NCBI GenBank assembly: GCA_026874595.1
Contig: CM049307.1
Location: 79,768,643 to 79,832,642, forward strand
Source: Sipunculus nudus
Taxonomy: Eukaryota > Annelida > Sipuncula > Golfingiida > Sipunculidae
Length of the DNA stretch: 64,000 nucleotides
Reading direction: 5' to 3'
A model generated the notes under the pieces. That model did no database searches and was not told the origin of the DNA. It saw nothing but the letters and a program-made list of their open reading frames with translations. Positions 33,370-38,232 of this stretch are shown piece after piece. Position 1 is the first letter of the stretch. Each line of letters starts with the position of its first letter. Position numbers and translations under genes: made by a program.

Positions 33370-34640
33370 CGACAGGTAAATTACAGGTCTGCTCTGTTCG
33401 CTTGTTAAATTCTGACTGCCGGTTGGTAGCACTTTCCCTGTACGGGCGAGAATTTTGTGAAACGGACAAAATCAAATCAGTGTGGTCAGTGTGAAAAAAA
33501 AATACATCCACACAGATCTTGTCCAGCAATTAATTAATTGGCCAACGGCGCAATTTCTGTAATAAACTTAATCATTTTGCGTCTGTGTGTTTCTAGCCAA
33601 ACCATTACATAATTGCATTACTAATCAAAATTAGTTGATTCCATGTAGATTTTGTGTTACTGCATTTCTATGAATTTTGTTCGTAATGTTGCTCATATTA
33701 TCTTGAATGTTTCTTTATGAATAATTGTTTGTTTGAAGAGAGTGTTAATGGATATAAGATAATGTTGATGTCCTGGTATATTCAATCATCTTGTTCCTCA
33801 ACTAAGTAATTTAAATCTGTTTATTAAGATAACTGCTTTGTATAATGATTTGTGTGGCAAAAAACGTTATGTTTCTCATTTTTTTCATGAATGAGTGGAA
33901 CCTGTCGAATTTTCTGCACCTTTTTATATTCAGATAATTAGGGGACATCATGATAATAACATTATTTGTTTAGTAAAGTCAGGAAAAGACAAAACAGCAA
34001 AGGGAAATTTTCATGAAATGTTTATTATTTTACTTCTTGAATGTCAAATTCCCTTGAGCTCAATATGAGAAAATTCAAGTGAAAATCAAAATCAAAATGT
34101 TTGAAGCGGGAGTATACACTGACGCATGGTACCATAGAAACGAACCTGTTTTGGCCTATCAAGATTTATATTGTTGAATTGAGCATTTTATATAGCCCGT
34201 ATATGTAAAATTATATCTGGAACTTGAGTAGTAATTTGAGCTTCGAAGGATACTCCGCTGGGATCCTGATTTCTATATAGTCGCAGACGTAAACGTTGCA
34301 AAATTGTTAGTGTGGTGTATACATGTTTAATTACCCACTATTATATGGGAAATAAAAAAAAACAAGAAAAAAAGTGGTCGGTTTTAAATGGAAAGACTTC
34401 ACTAAGAAATTTTCCTTTGGGATCTAAATCTGGTGCAGAATATGGACCATAAATCATTATAAAACGCGTAAACATACATTCAGCGTCGTTGTCGTAACAC
34501 GCGAATACCATGGAGATGAGGAGACACAATGTGATTACGCGCCTTCCGTCCATGACGATTGTCGAAATATGTCGTCTGTTCAATGATACTGTGTTGTCAT
34601 AACATGTCATCTGCTCAAAGCCAACCCATCTGTGCTTGAT
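3728..34640 (-). CDS. ionotropic glutamate receptor-type ligand-gated channel (spliced gene model, no amino-terminal domain seen)
   Basis: Proposed exons on the minus strand, in transcript order: 34640-34403 (start codon 34553), 25883-25810, 24437-24219, 23912-23703, 23317-23169, 15282-15264, 14993-14766, 12275-12006, 4012-3728. All junctions keep frame and give 534 residues: a signal peptide, S1 lobe, M1, pore segment, M3, S2 lobe and M4. Family members bind glutamate or a related ligand between S1 and S2 and open a cation channel at the plasma membrane. Seen directly: APLTVTAERE, NRFNPYEW, APRALASKL, an M3 ending TYTGSLMNHL, CDLTTIGE, KWWKYKSEC and a C-terminal membrane helix. The S1 arginine is present, but the S2 acidic ligand contact reads Q and the SYTANLAAF motif is altered, so it is divergent and its ligand is unknown. 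The first exon and the microexon are the weakest parts. Missed amino-terminal-domain exons in the 8.5-kb first coding intron cannot be excluded. Confidence 0.8.
4102..4154. repeat. (TA)n microsatellite
   Basis: About 53 bp of TA repeats in the last intron of the receptor-type gene. Confidence 0.98.
4554..4737 (+). repeat. dispersed repeat, copy 2
   Basis: Diverged second copy of the repeat at 2684-2872, located in the last intron of the receptor-type gene. Confidence 0.6.
5139..5178. repeat. palindrome plus short (TA)n
   Basis: AAGCCCGGTATACCGGGTTT is a near-perfect palindrome, followed at 5164-5178 by a short TA run. It could be the end of a small transposon; no partner end was found. Confidence 0.4.
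5268..5334. repeat. (TA)n(GT)n microsatellite cutting the 5' LTR
   Basis: TA repeats to 5324 followed by GT repeats. The sequence to the right aligns with the interior of the 3' LTR from about 11029, so the microsatellite sits where the first ~160 bp of the 5' LTR should be. Confidence 0.9.
5325..5900 (+). repeat. 5' LTR (5'-truncated)
   Basis: Aligns with 11029-11637. It shares the block TATAAATA(A)GGGGCT followed by TTTAGAGCCGAGAG, the CAGATTTATTGCGGCCTGTC segment, and the terminal GGTTCCGTAACA. TATAAATA is a plausible TATA box and AATAAA occurs near 5778. The first ~160 bp are missing. Confidence 0.88.
5908..5925 (+). other. primer-binding site, tRNA-Pro type
   Basis: TGGGGGCTCGTCCGGGAA starts 7 nt after the LTR end. 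This is the sequence expected opposite the 3' end of tRNA-Pro, the same primer class used by many retroviruses and gypsy elements. Confidence 0.88.
6069..7180 (+). pseudogene. broken gag of the GMR1-type element
   Basis: It starts at ATG 6069 (MADSKPETFVVDPDPNQLEQ) with a SAP-like LTKDQLLRLGQHLG stretch, then a TAG-type break near 6178. A charged coiled-coil segment follows (KERLEKEKEIELKRLELERL), then VPPFQEKELDEYFLHLEKVA, and in another frame a conserved gag core (IKYYDNLRQLILLEGFKRC at 6817 on). The zinc knuckle at about 7100 survives as FCKKEGHLISDRWKL, with the third Cys changed to Arg. Several stops and frame changes are visible, so no full Gag is encoded. Confidence 0.78.
7195..8085 (+). 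pseudogene. acidic linker and protease-region relic
   Basis: The frame at 7195-7617 is Ser/Glu/Asp-rich (repeats such as DSSEESN and SVDSHEEL), a low-complexity spacer. From about 7750 the pieces LLDTDLISG, LPLKGIRLLVGNDVAGD and YSSCAVTRSMAKK follow. These resemble the end of a gypsy aspartic protease and the spacer before integrase. The active-site D-T/S-G could not be identified with confidence, and in-frame stops are present. Confidence 0.5.
8100..9144 (+). pseudogene. broken integrase of the GMR1-type element
   Basis: The N-terminal zinc module is clear at 8230-8470: HEAPLSGHLGINKTYQ, then HFYWP, then CKSCHTCQ, i.e. H-H-C-C. The catalytic core follows in two frames: SAQSDQESNFMSG (second Asp), YRPESQGALQHFHQTLK (the Glu region), then FSPFELVFGHSVRGPL. 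Stops fall at about 8470 and around 8530-8745. A C-terminal piece (EPSEKVLALLPI) ends near 9144. Integrase would join the DNA copy to host DNA. Its position before RT is the unusual feature. Confidence 0.83.
9350..10258 (+). pseudogene. broken reverse transcriptase of the GMR1-type element
   Basis: A linker (LRNYEHLFSDIPELT) leads into RT. PKPDGSYRICTNYRKLN, FPIPRIDD, SKFDLLKGFWHVPL, QYKVMPFDMKNSPATFQ and GHIVGQDQVKP are all standard gypsy RT blocks. The catalytic box reads YNDD rather than YIDD/YVDD. The frame breaks at 9548-9605 and again at 10121, and the thumb (FLGMLGYYRKFC) continues in another frame to a stop at 10258. The copy is inactive. Confidence 0.88.
10259..10726 (+). pseudogene. 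RNase H domain of the GMR1-type element
   Basis: After a stop at 10256-10258, FVWNVQCENAFQNLKGIL leads into the RNase H fold: LAVDASDTAAGAVLLQ, then the ETLA-like IIKTICLALSVTLQHFEVYV, then FSDHNPLTFMDKL, and finally HNKGKDNVIADCLSR at the stop codon. This is the C-terminal domain of the polyprotein, and the 3' LTR follows only 142 bp later, confirming that no integrase lies downstream. Confidence 0.87.
10855..10868 (+). other. polypurine tract
   Basis: ACAGGAGGGGGAG lies directly before the LTR start TGTTACAG, the usual position of the plus-strand primer. A 10-bp inverted repeat of AAAG/CTTT type precedes it (10818-10852). Confidence 0.75.
10869..11637 (+). repeat. 3' LTR of the GMR1-type element (769 bp)
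   Basis: Begins TGTTACAG and ends CCGTAACA, so the ends are inverted TGTTAC/GTAACA. A TATA-like TATAAATA lies near 11103 and AATAAA near 11476. Compared with the 5' LTR it carries an extra segment around 11517-11557 and scattered substitutions. Confidence 0.88.
12006..12275 (-). CDS. receptor exon: S2 ligand-binding lobe
   Basis: Acceptor TTTTTAATCAG (AG 12277-12276); donor CAG|GTCAGG at 12005; 90 codons in phase 0 at both ends. It encodes RQENYAFIVQSSSANIEKGK, then RPCDLTTIGEIMHPGSYAMAVSKK. In AMPA/kainate receptors the residue at the Q of FIVQS is an acidic ligand contact (Glu, or Asp in NMDA receptors). The first half (KTLATGPLYNHMRSYW) aligns with the stretch after the Y-G-T-x-x-G-S-T motif, but the Ser-Thr pair is not there. 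The Cys of RPCDL would pair with that of KSEC in the last exon. Confidence 0.9.
12276..14765. other. intron; hairpin and (TA)n only
   Basis: A perfect 14-bp-stem hairpin (CAAGGAGTTTATAG/CTATAAACTCCTTG, 2-nt loop) lies at 12959-12988. A (TG)n(TA)n microsatellite lies at 13471-13506. No gene was recognised. Confidence 0.65.
14766..14993 (-). CDS. receptor exon: after-pore segment, M3, start of S2
   Basis: Encodes LQHIAGYDRAPRALASKL, then the M3 helix (IACFWFVFVTVALITYTG), then SLMNHLYW and the start of S2 (PPFRDLEHLVTSGTYDYGAL). The canonical nine-residue M3 gating motif SYTANLAAF is represented by TYTGSLMNH, so T-Y-T is kept and the rest is not. The donor is AAA|GTAAGC at 14765. There are two tandem acceptors: TTTTTTCTTTTGAG with the exon from 14993 (phase 0, fits the microexon), and ATATTGCAG with the exon from 14977 (phase 1). 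The first has the better pyrimidine tract. Confidence 0.88.
15264..15282 (-). CDS. proposed 19-nt receptor microexon (pore loop start)
   Basis: CTCTGGCAG precedes AATAGTATGGTTCGGCTTT, followed by GTAATA. The upstream exon leaves AG and the downstream exon starts in phase 0. The microexon supplies 1+18 nt and restores frame as (R)IVWFGF, which runs into LQHIAGYDRAPRAL. The join gives W-F near the start of the pore loop and W-to-P-R spacing one residue shorter than in typical AMPA/kainate receptors. Without it the flanking exons do not join in frame. The evidence is phase and motif fit only, and GTAATA is a moderate donor. Confidence 0.5.
15283..17631. other. intron sequence, nothing recognised
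   Basis: A minus-strand frame of 119 codons overlaps the microexon (15216-15575) but shows no family features and is probably fortuitous. A short AAGCTCATGTT-type segment and poly-T near 16331 are the only other marks. Confidence 0.5.
17638..20524. mobile_element. non-autonomous DNA transposon, 2,887 bp
   Basis: The ends are inverted: CAGTGCTGCCA at 17638-17648 and TGGCAGCACTG at 20514-20524. CTAACG flanks both sides (17632-17637 and 20525-20530), a 6-bp target-site duplication. Both subterminal regions are packed with ATACTTTTTT motifs (17653-17750 and 20437-20507, in direct rather than inverted sense). No transposase frame is present, so movement would need an enzyme in trans. The interior contains a large direct duplication and a CAGCTGAGCGATG...CCCATGGGTCCCTTGTTT segment near 20116-20150 that looks like a nested or shared repeat end. 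Confidence 0.72.
17980..19175 (+). repeat. internal direct duplication, unit about 740 bp
   Basis: 17985-18430 and 18727-19165 share ordered blocks: CTTCAGGACT, CCACTCATCTGGTTTT, TTATGGGCCxAAACATAATG, TTGTAAAAAATCAGGAAA, GCTAGxGACTTTTTTCAG, and GGCACGTTTTTT. The divergence indicates an old duplication within the DNA transposon. Confidence 0.7.
20531..20650 (+). repeat. short tandem repeat, ~43-bp unit, ~3 copies
   Basis: Repeats the pattern CCCAGGTAACAGGTGxCxTCACACCTTGTAACGG with diverging third copy (CCCAGTGAACTGGTGACTTCAC). It adjoins the DNA transposon's right end. Confidence 0.7.
20882..21032 (-). other. candidate exon of unknown nature inside the receptor intron
   Basis: A minus-strand frame open between an AG (TTTGAG) and possible GT donors reads KHLAAAAYFQISYVICYSEA and then PLKKTFKNYQMHTHV. 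It looks more protein-like than its surroundings and lies on the same strand as the receptor-type gene, but it matches no receptor segment I can name. Its length is also compatible with chance. Confidence 0.2.
21301..21578 (+). repeat. 68-bp minisatellite, 4 copies
   Basis: Units start at about 21309, 21377, 21445 and 21513, with the core CAGATxxTATGAGAxACAATACCACAGGGACAAA, then TTTAGGATTGAGGAGTTACAGTTAGAAAATT. The unit length is not a multiple of three and later copies diverge. Confidence 0.9.
22040..23155 (+). mobile_element. degenerate LINE debris
   Basis: LMYADDSFIG near 22063 resembles a reverse-transcriptase catalytic box. At 22567-22763 the frame IIEYGSELYCGEKCPRLEYV, then LGRILCKYLFI...LWNRIIK, resembles the post-RT region of animal LINEs. 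At 22800-22960, VCFKCNECIKN with HFPSHCPLYEQERHIL looks like the C-terminal Cys/His motif. AATAAAGATT followed by an A-tract ends the copy near 23155. Several stops break it. The segment at 22137-22390 does not fit a LINE. Confidence 0.65.
22137..22390 (+). other. unidentified open segment with a membrane helix
   Basis: After a usable acceptor (ACAAATGTTTTCCAG) the frame runs 84 codons to a stop. It encodes VTRIRLFKTFIWLCVLLHTV, then LCLFTITTL, one hydrophobic helix with basic residues on its N-terminal side, then LRDRRSNYEPQH and LGQSQSGHLLIDTYCGRA. It could be the last exon of an unknown membrane protein or chance within LINE debris. No family is recognised. Confidence 0.22.
23169..23317 (-). 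CDS. receptor exon: end of M1 and pore approach
   Basis: Acceptor ATCATCAACAG in phase 0; donor AAG|GTGAGT at 23168, leaving two bases (AG). It encodes TSILLWIMNRFNPYEW, the conserved end of M1 (typically R-F-S-P-Y-E-W), and then a loop with GRCRLGLADHEKAEQFNGRG and YLYNTTEA leading to the pore segment. An NTT glycosylation sequon lies here. The ATG upstream in this frame is within the intron and is not a start. Confidence 0.9.
23703..23912 (-). CDS. receptor exon: S1 ligand-binding motif and start of M1
   Basis: Acceptor TGACTGTTTCTGTCAG, donor ACA|GTGAGT, 70 codons, phase 0 at both ends. It encodes KADIAAAPLTVTAEREKFVN, the S1 block holding the P-L-T backbone contacts and the Arg that grips the ligand alpha-carboxylate in family members, then IRPFENVGLTVLVQKK, then FDIFRPLMPEVYGLVTLVTV entering M1. 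This is the best-conserved exon of the gene and fixes its family. Confidence 0.95.
23969..24058. repeat. (CT)n/(CA)n/(TG)n simple repeats
   Basis: A C-run followed by CT, CACA and TGTG stretches in the intron between two S1 exons. Confidence 0.9.
24219..24437 (-). CDS. receptor exon: S1 ligand-binding lobe
   Basis: Acceptor CTGTTTTCATTAG and donor GGG|GTAAAG; 73 codons, phase 0. It encodes AEPYFMTKSPARIYRGKE, then CYGFIPDLIRELSDEIGFTY, then RYDQRLRNSTKWNGMIGEVI and DG. These match the family blocks E-E-P-Y-x-M, G-Y-C-x-D-L-L-x-x-L-A-x-x-x-G-F-x-Y and G-x-W-N-G-M-x-x-E-L-I. The sequence joins directly to KADIAAAPL in the next exon. Confidence 0.95.
24789..25260. other. intron; no gene, one isolated minisatellite-like unit
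   Basis: The sequence at 24789-24830 (AAATGGACAACGCCACCC) resembles the 36-bp unit repeated at 25270-25510. Nothing else is recognised. Confidence 0.5.
25270..25510 (+). repeat. 36-bp minisatellite, ~6 copies
   Basis: Units start at about 25286, 25322, 25358, 25394, 25430 and 25466, with consensus AACAAATGGATAACGCCATCTGG then TGTTCATCCTATT. The 36-bp period equals 12 codons and one frame reads NKWITPSGVHPI-like repeats, broken once by TAG. It is intronic with respect to the receptor-type gene. Confidence 0.92.
25623..25702. repeat. (CA)n(TA)n microsatellite
   Basis: 30 bp of CA followed by 50 bp of TA. Confidence 0.98.
25810..25883 (-). CDS. receptor exon: first strand of S1
   Basis: Acceptor CATTTTTTACAG and donor AGG|GTATGA. 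The exon starts with two bases of a split codon and then reads TRKLRIKRQIDPVSKRNFKF and TTTR, joining in phase to AEPYFMTK. In the family the strand before E-P-Y is N-x-x-L-x-V-T-T-x, so NFKFTTTR fits. This is the most upstream exon supported by family motifs. Confidence 0.8.
26314..26366. repeat. (TA)n microsatellite
   Basis: About 53 bp of TA repeats. Confidence 0.98.
26370..26548. mobile_element. Tigger/pogo-like transposon end fragment
   Basis: On the minus strand it reads CAGTGGAACATCTCCTTACG, then GGCACCTCTGTACTAAGGCCACCTCC. This resembles the terminal CAGTGGAACCTC...GGCCACC pattern of Tigger/pogo-type elements. It lies between two (TA)n tracts. No transposase is present. Confidence 0.45.
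26597..26660. repeat. (TA)n microsatellite
   Basis: About 64 bp of TA with one G interruption; a further short tract lies at 26545-26563. Confidence 0.98.
26661..26900 (+). repeat. dispersed repeat beside (TA)n, copy A
   Basis: 26664-26748 (GGAATTTATTGCAGTCGGAT, then TCACTCTCACGATTTT and CGCTTCAG) matches the reverse complement of 33220-33303, and both abut a (TA)n tract. 26799-26874 (TTTGACAGATG, then TGAATGCTGGT and CTGGCAGGGCG) matches the reverse complement of 31755-31838. These are pieces of one or two dispersed families present in inverted orientation. Confidence 0.65.
26901..29165. other. intron sequence; no gene recognised
   Basis: No family motif on either strand. The minus frame at 27713-27961 is open but shows no domain. 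Confidence 0.5.
29166..29218. repeat. (TA)n microsatellite
   Basis: About 53 bp of TA next to the left end of the miniature LTR element. Confidence 0.98.
29233..29648 (+). mobile_element. miniature LTR retroelement (TRIM-like) with tRNA-like LTRs, 416 bp
   Basis: Two direct repeats (29233-29373, 141 bp; 29493-29648, 156 bp) start TGTWACGGGGTGACATAA and end TCTTCGTAACA. They enclose only 119 bp, which begin with a tRNA-Pro-type primer site (TGGGGGCTCGTCCAGGA at 29377) and end with AGAGGG before the second LTR. This is the layout of a terminal-repeat retrotransposon in miniature. The LTR contains TGGCGAAGCGGTTGGAACGCC (like a tRNA A box and D arm), and in the second LTR GGGTTCGAATCCC (a B box and T arm). 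The first LTR has lost the B-box segment. It encodes nothing, so it would depend on another element's proteins. Confidence 0.75.
29377..29394 (+). other. primer-binding site of the miniature element
   Basis: TGGGGGCTCGTCCAGGAT, three bases after the LTR end; tRNA-Pro type, nearly the same as the site of the gypsy element at 5908. Confidence 0.8.
29649..29686. repeat. (TA)n microsatellite
   Basis: Interrupted TA tract directly at the right end of the miniature LTR element, suggesting insertion into a longer TA array. Confidence 0.95.
29700..33190. other. intron sequence with dispersed repeat pieces
   Basis: 31755-31838 matches copy A at 26799-26874 in inverted orientation. 31845-31865 and 33060-33095 share a GCGCGTTAGTCTGTTTT motif in opposite orientation. 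No gene is recognised. Confidence 0.5.
33220..33303 (-). repeat. dispersed repeat beside (TA)n, copy B
   Basis: Reverse complement of 26664-26748 with roughly one difference in eight by eye. The (TA)n tract at 33305-33366 lies at the same end as in copy A, so the microsatellite travels with the repeat. Confidence 0.7.
33305..33366. repeat. (TA)n microsatellite
   Basis: About 62 bp of TA repeats. Confidence 0.98.
34403..34640 (-). CDS. candidate first coding exon of the receptor: signal peptide
   Basis: The acceptor TTCTGCTCTCCCTTCACAG (AG 34642-34641) opens the exon, so a 5' UTR exon lies further upstream. The start ATG at 34553 gives MDGRRVITLCLLISMVFACY: basic N-terminus, hydrophobic core, small residues before a likely cleavage, as in a secretory signal. 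Then DNDAECMFTRFIMIYGPYSA and PDLDPKGKFL follow. The donor CTTA|GTGAAG leaves one base, the phase needed by the exon at 25883. Membership of this gene rests on strand, phase and the need for a signal peptide; no family motif lies in the exon itself. Confidence 0.45.
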
Positions 34641-34908
34641 CTGTGAAGGGAGAGCAGAATAAAAACAATATATATATATATAAAACATATATGATTGATA
34701 TAGTGTATTTAAAGTCATTTAATAAATAATTTTGTATGATAGTTGTATAAGGAAATATCTTAAAATTATCAGGCGACCCTACACAAAGTCCATGTCAATA
34801 TCAGTGAATATGAAATGCTTTTGCATGTTAATGTGAGTTAGCTGAAACATGTATTCTTATATCACCAGTTTTATAGTCTTACATATGGAGGCAGCGCTTG
34901 TTGTTTAC

Positions 34909-34909
<1 letters not shown>

Positions 34910-34960
<51 letters not shown>
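34910..34960. repeat. (TA)n microsatellite
   Basis: About 51 bp of TA repeats; another short TA tract lies at 34669-34682. Confidence 0.98.
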
Positions 34961-34962
<2 letters not shown>

Positions 34963-35479
34963 CTCACCGGGATTCTTTAATTATTTTCCGGGAAGGGGTG
35001 TCTCAGCAAACTTATTAATCATCTGCTCCTTCTCATTTATTTCTTCAGCTCGTCTGACAATATTGTTCAAATGTGAAGGTTGTTTTTATAATGCTTATGT
35101 TTTCTTAAGTACCAGTACACATAATTAAGCTTAATGTACACAGCGGCAAAATTTGCTGTTTATGCATGGAAGGATTAGTATCATAACATTTACACGTAAC
35201 AAATATCCCGCAGCAACTTATCATGTATCACAAAAACATATAAACTGCCCTCTTGGCATCCCACAATTACGATTTATACAGGAAAGAATATGTGACATGT
35301 TCGTTGTTGACTGATACATACTGTAATGTGGTTCTGTAGTGACGATGATGACGGCTACAAGTTACCGGTTGTGAGGACACCAGAGAACACAGGGATTCAA
35401 TCGTACGGGGAACGTGGAAGCCTAACACCACAGAAGACAACAGACAAACAGTGGACTCTTTTCATTAACCGGAACTTAT

Positions 35480-35885
35480 TCTTTTGTGAAAGGTACGACG
35501 TCACGTCGCGTGCGACTATAAAAGCATCACATGGCCGATCCCGTATGGGCTGTGTTACGTTTATCTTTTTATTATGCGCCTGGCATTCTGATTCGTGATA
35601 GGCGCAAACCCTGTGCGTTGCTATGGGAACCGCACATTTGATATCTGGCTTGCTCACAGAGATTAAAAACACAGCACGTTCGTTGTATTCTAAAAGTTCG
35701 GTGTAGTCTAGAAGGTTCCGGAATGGAACTTTCTGGACTTCGGCTATATAAGGCTATAAATAGGGGCTGTGTTTGGAGCCGGGAGAGAGGAAAATATCAG
35801 CGGGCACTAAGAATGAGACTCTCTCGTCAGTTTTTGGGACATATTCCGATAATTGCAGAAATTACAGATATGAATCTGCATTTTA
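35480..35885 (+). repeat. diverged LTR fragment related to the GMR1-type element
   Basis: 35740-35860 shares TATAAATAGGGGCTGTGTTT, then GGAGCCGGGAGAG, TATCAGCGGGCAC and CCGATAATTGCAG with the LTRs at 5390-5510 and 11100-11200. No internal region follows, so it is a solo or broken LTR of the same or a sister family. Confidence 0.65.
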
Positions 35886-35888
35886 TTT

Positions 35889-35929
35889 TTGAAATACCTT
35901 TAATAAGGTATTTTATAAAAGGTATTTCA
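35889..35929. repeat. imperfect hairpin
   Basis: TGAAATACCTTT pairs with AAAGGTATTTCA around a TA-rich middle. It may be the end of a small foldback element. Confidence 0.6.
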
Positions 35930-36037
35930 AAATAGCTTAAGAAGGGTGTTTGTATTTGGACACTTAAAAAACCCTTTTCATACCTATAAAAAATACCCTT
36001 TTTCTAACAGTGTGCAAGCACAGGATTCTACTTAGGA

Positions 36038-36039
<2 letters not shown>

Positions 36040-36088
<49 letters not shown>
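36040..36088. repeat. (TA)n microsatellite
   Basis: About 49 bp of TA repeats. Confidence 0.98.
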
Positions 36089-36089
<1 letters not shown>

Positions 36090-36496
36090 TACTTTTCCAT
36101 TTATATGGAACATTCTAATCAGAATTTTTATCAAGTAAAGGATTTTTTTTATGTTGAACCTGTCATCCTGATATCACTTTAAAATTGTATATCAGAGTGC
36201 TGGTGTCTTTGTGGTCCTTCTAAACGCACAGAAAGACATTTTTTACTGCTGCGTAGAGTTCTCTATTGCTGCCCCATCACTCTAAAAGAAAGAACTCGTC
36301 ATTCTATAAACACCTTCCATTCATGAGTGGGCTCTGGTATAACGTGCAAACATCCGGTTTTATTCCTCTTTTCATAATTTTTTAATGCTGACTTATCTAA
36401 TTCTTAAACTAAGTATATGTACATCTGCAAAGTTTCCATTACGGTTTGTGACTACTTGAAAGGGCGGTAGCACTCGCTTTCTATCATTTTTATTTA

Positions 36497-36783
36497 GTAT
36501 CCAGTTGTCACCCAGGCCCGATGTCTACCGCTTCTGCGGGTCCTGGATGTGTAATCAGCCCCATTGCTAGATCATAACACCGAGGGATACCCCCCCCCCC
36601 CCCAAGACGCACTCGTAATGTGAGTGATACACGGCTGCGGGGCACAGCTTTCCCATTACGCCTGCAAAGCTCATCCTGGTTGGGGCCGACCGTGAAAAAC
36701 CTCACCGCCTCGGCTGAGATTCGAACCCATGATCTCCCGGCTTTGAGTCCTGCGCTCTACCTCTGAGCCACACAAGCCGGTTT
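36497..36783 (-). mobile_element. tRNA-derived SINE
   Basis: On the minus strand the 5' part reads GTGTGGCTCAGAGGTAGAGC (A box) and, 39 nt on, GGGTTCGAATCTC (B box), the split RNA polymerase III promoter of a tRNA. The body continues with GGTTTTTCACGGTCGGCCCC and CAACCAGGATGAGCTTTGCA, then a G-run. The anticodon arm does not pair well and a non-tRNA tail follows, so this is a SINE rather than a tRNA gene. The 3' end is uncertain. Confidence 0.75.
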
Positions 36784-36789
36784 TAATTA

Positions 36790-37345
36790 TATATAATTTG
36801 TCATCTGTTATAAGTGGCAGTCAATTTAAAATGATTATTTTCCATATAAATAAAAAATGAAGCATAGACTTTTGTGTATTTATTCTAACGAAAGAGTATA
36901 CACTTCGATTCGTGTACACGGTATCATTGTAAGACATTGCGGCAACAACCCTTGTCACTATAATTGGACTAACCCATTACCCCCATGATAAAATAGGTTG
37001 CCCTATAACTCAGTCTTCAGGCTTCATGGTCTAGGGTAGAAAGTGCGAGAGACTGCTGTTGGTCCATTTGTGGCTCTTGGGTTTGGAGACTCCGCCCAGC
37101 TGCAAGCTACTTCTCTGAACAAGCCAGTTTAGTTAATTAATTTGCCCAAATATGCCTTATGACTGCAACAATGAATATACAATAAGCTGAATGATGCTTA
37201 CGTCTCTATCACATGTACTTACAAGGTATAAAGTAAGAAAAAAAAACCATGAAAATCCAAGGAAATGTCACGTTCCATGATTCCATACTTTGTATTATAG
37301 TTTCCTTGCGATTTCGGATAAAAACCTGGTAAAAACAGTGGTTCT
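36790..37345. other. no gene seen
   Basis: AT-rich spacer between the SINE and the transporter-like fragment. Confidence 0.5.
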
Positions 37346-37848
37346 TTAGTGTGACACTGTGTAAATGTTAAAAGGGACCAACCCCCAAAATAAGCCATGC
37401 CAGTTTGTACGGAAGACGGCAGGGCCAGGACTGGAACTGTCAGTGTCGAAACTTGACTTTAGGTCTTGATATATAATTCCGTACAGAAAAAGTACCCCGT
37501 CCGATACAGCAAAGGTTGCAAAACATACGGCAAGAACAAGGTAGCTTAACCATGTTTCTATGCTGTCATCTGATGGTTTATTATCTTTGTGAGCCAATGA
37601 CTTCGCGTTCTCTTGGGATTCATAATCTGAACTGTACATGTTATTTCTTGCATTCACACTTTCTGCAGTTGCATTATTTTTTGCGTTTACTTCACTGGAT
37701 CTTCTTTTTCGATTGATCCTTGGGTGAGACTGGCGGAGGTAACCACTTTTTTGTCACACACTGACATTGGTTCACAGGATGAGTATCCTGGCTCAATGTC
37801 TTCAGCGTCCGAAGATATCCCATCAAAACCTTCATCATGCACCGACAT
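37346..37848 (-). pseudogene. N-terminal fragment resembling an SLC16/MFS monocarboxylate transporter
   Basis: ATG at 37848 begins MSVHDEGFDGISSDAEDIEP, an acidic cytoplasmic tail. The frame then shifts by one base at an A6 run (37747-37752 on plus) and the protein-like reading continues to ETWLSYLVLAVCFATFAVSD and GVLFLYGIIYQDLKSSFD. This is a first membrane helix followed by the D-G-V-x-F-x-x-G-x-x-Y-x-x-L pattern typical of the first helices of SLC16-like transporters. It ends at a stop at 37346 with no further helices. It is either a truncated pseudogene or a first exon with a sequencing error in the homopolymer; the donor site is unclear. Confidence 0.45.
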
Positions 37849-38232
37849 GTTTCCTTCATTAAAGGAGCTAGAGTCAGCCGGTTAATTGTTAATTGTATGT
37901 ATGAAGAAAGATCATTTCATCTTATACATTGTTAAAGAACTGCAAATGTGATATGTCAGAAGTGATTATATACATACAACATTCCATAGCCGTTTAGTAA
38001 GAGACAATCGGGAGACTTTAGTTTGCCTTTGAATGAATATTTCAGATATAAATCAATATGGTTATTCTTAATGTTCAATTAACGATAAAGGGGCCACTGC
38101 TTAGCGGGGACCCGCAGCAATGGGCTGAGCAGGACAAATCGACCCCAAGACATATCGACCACTAGTTACAAGGTGTCCCGGAGCAGTGGAGGTCAAGTCA
38201 ACAGTGGGATGCAGCCGTAGACTTATGCCTAG

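Noticed and set aside
36710-36783. A true tRNA gene on the minus strand
   Set aside because: A and B boxes are present but the anticodon arm does not pair and a long non-tRNA body follows, so a SINE fits better.
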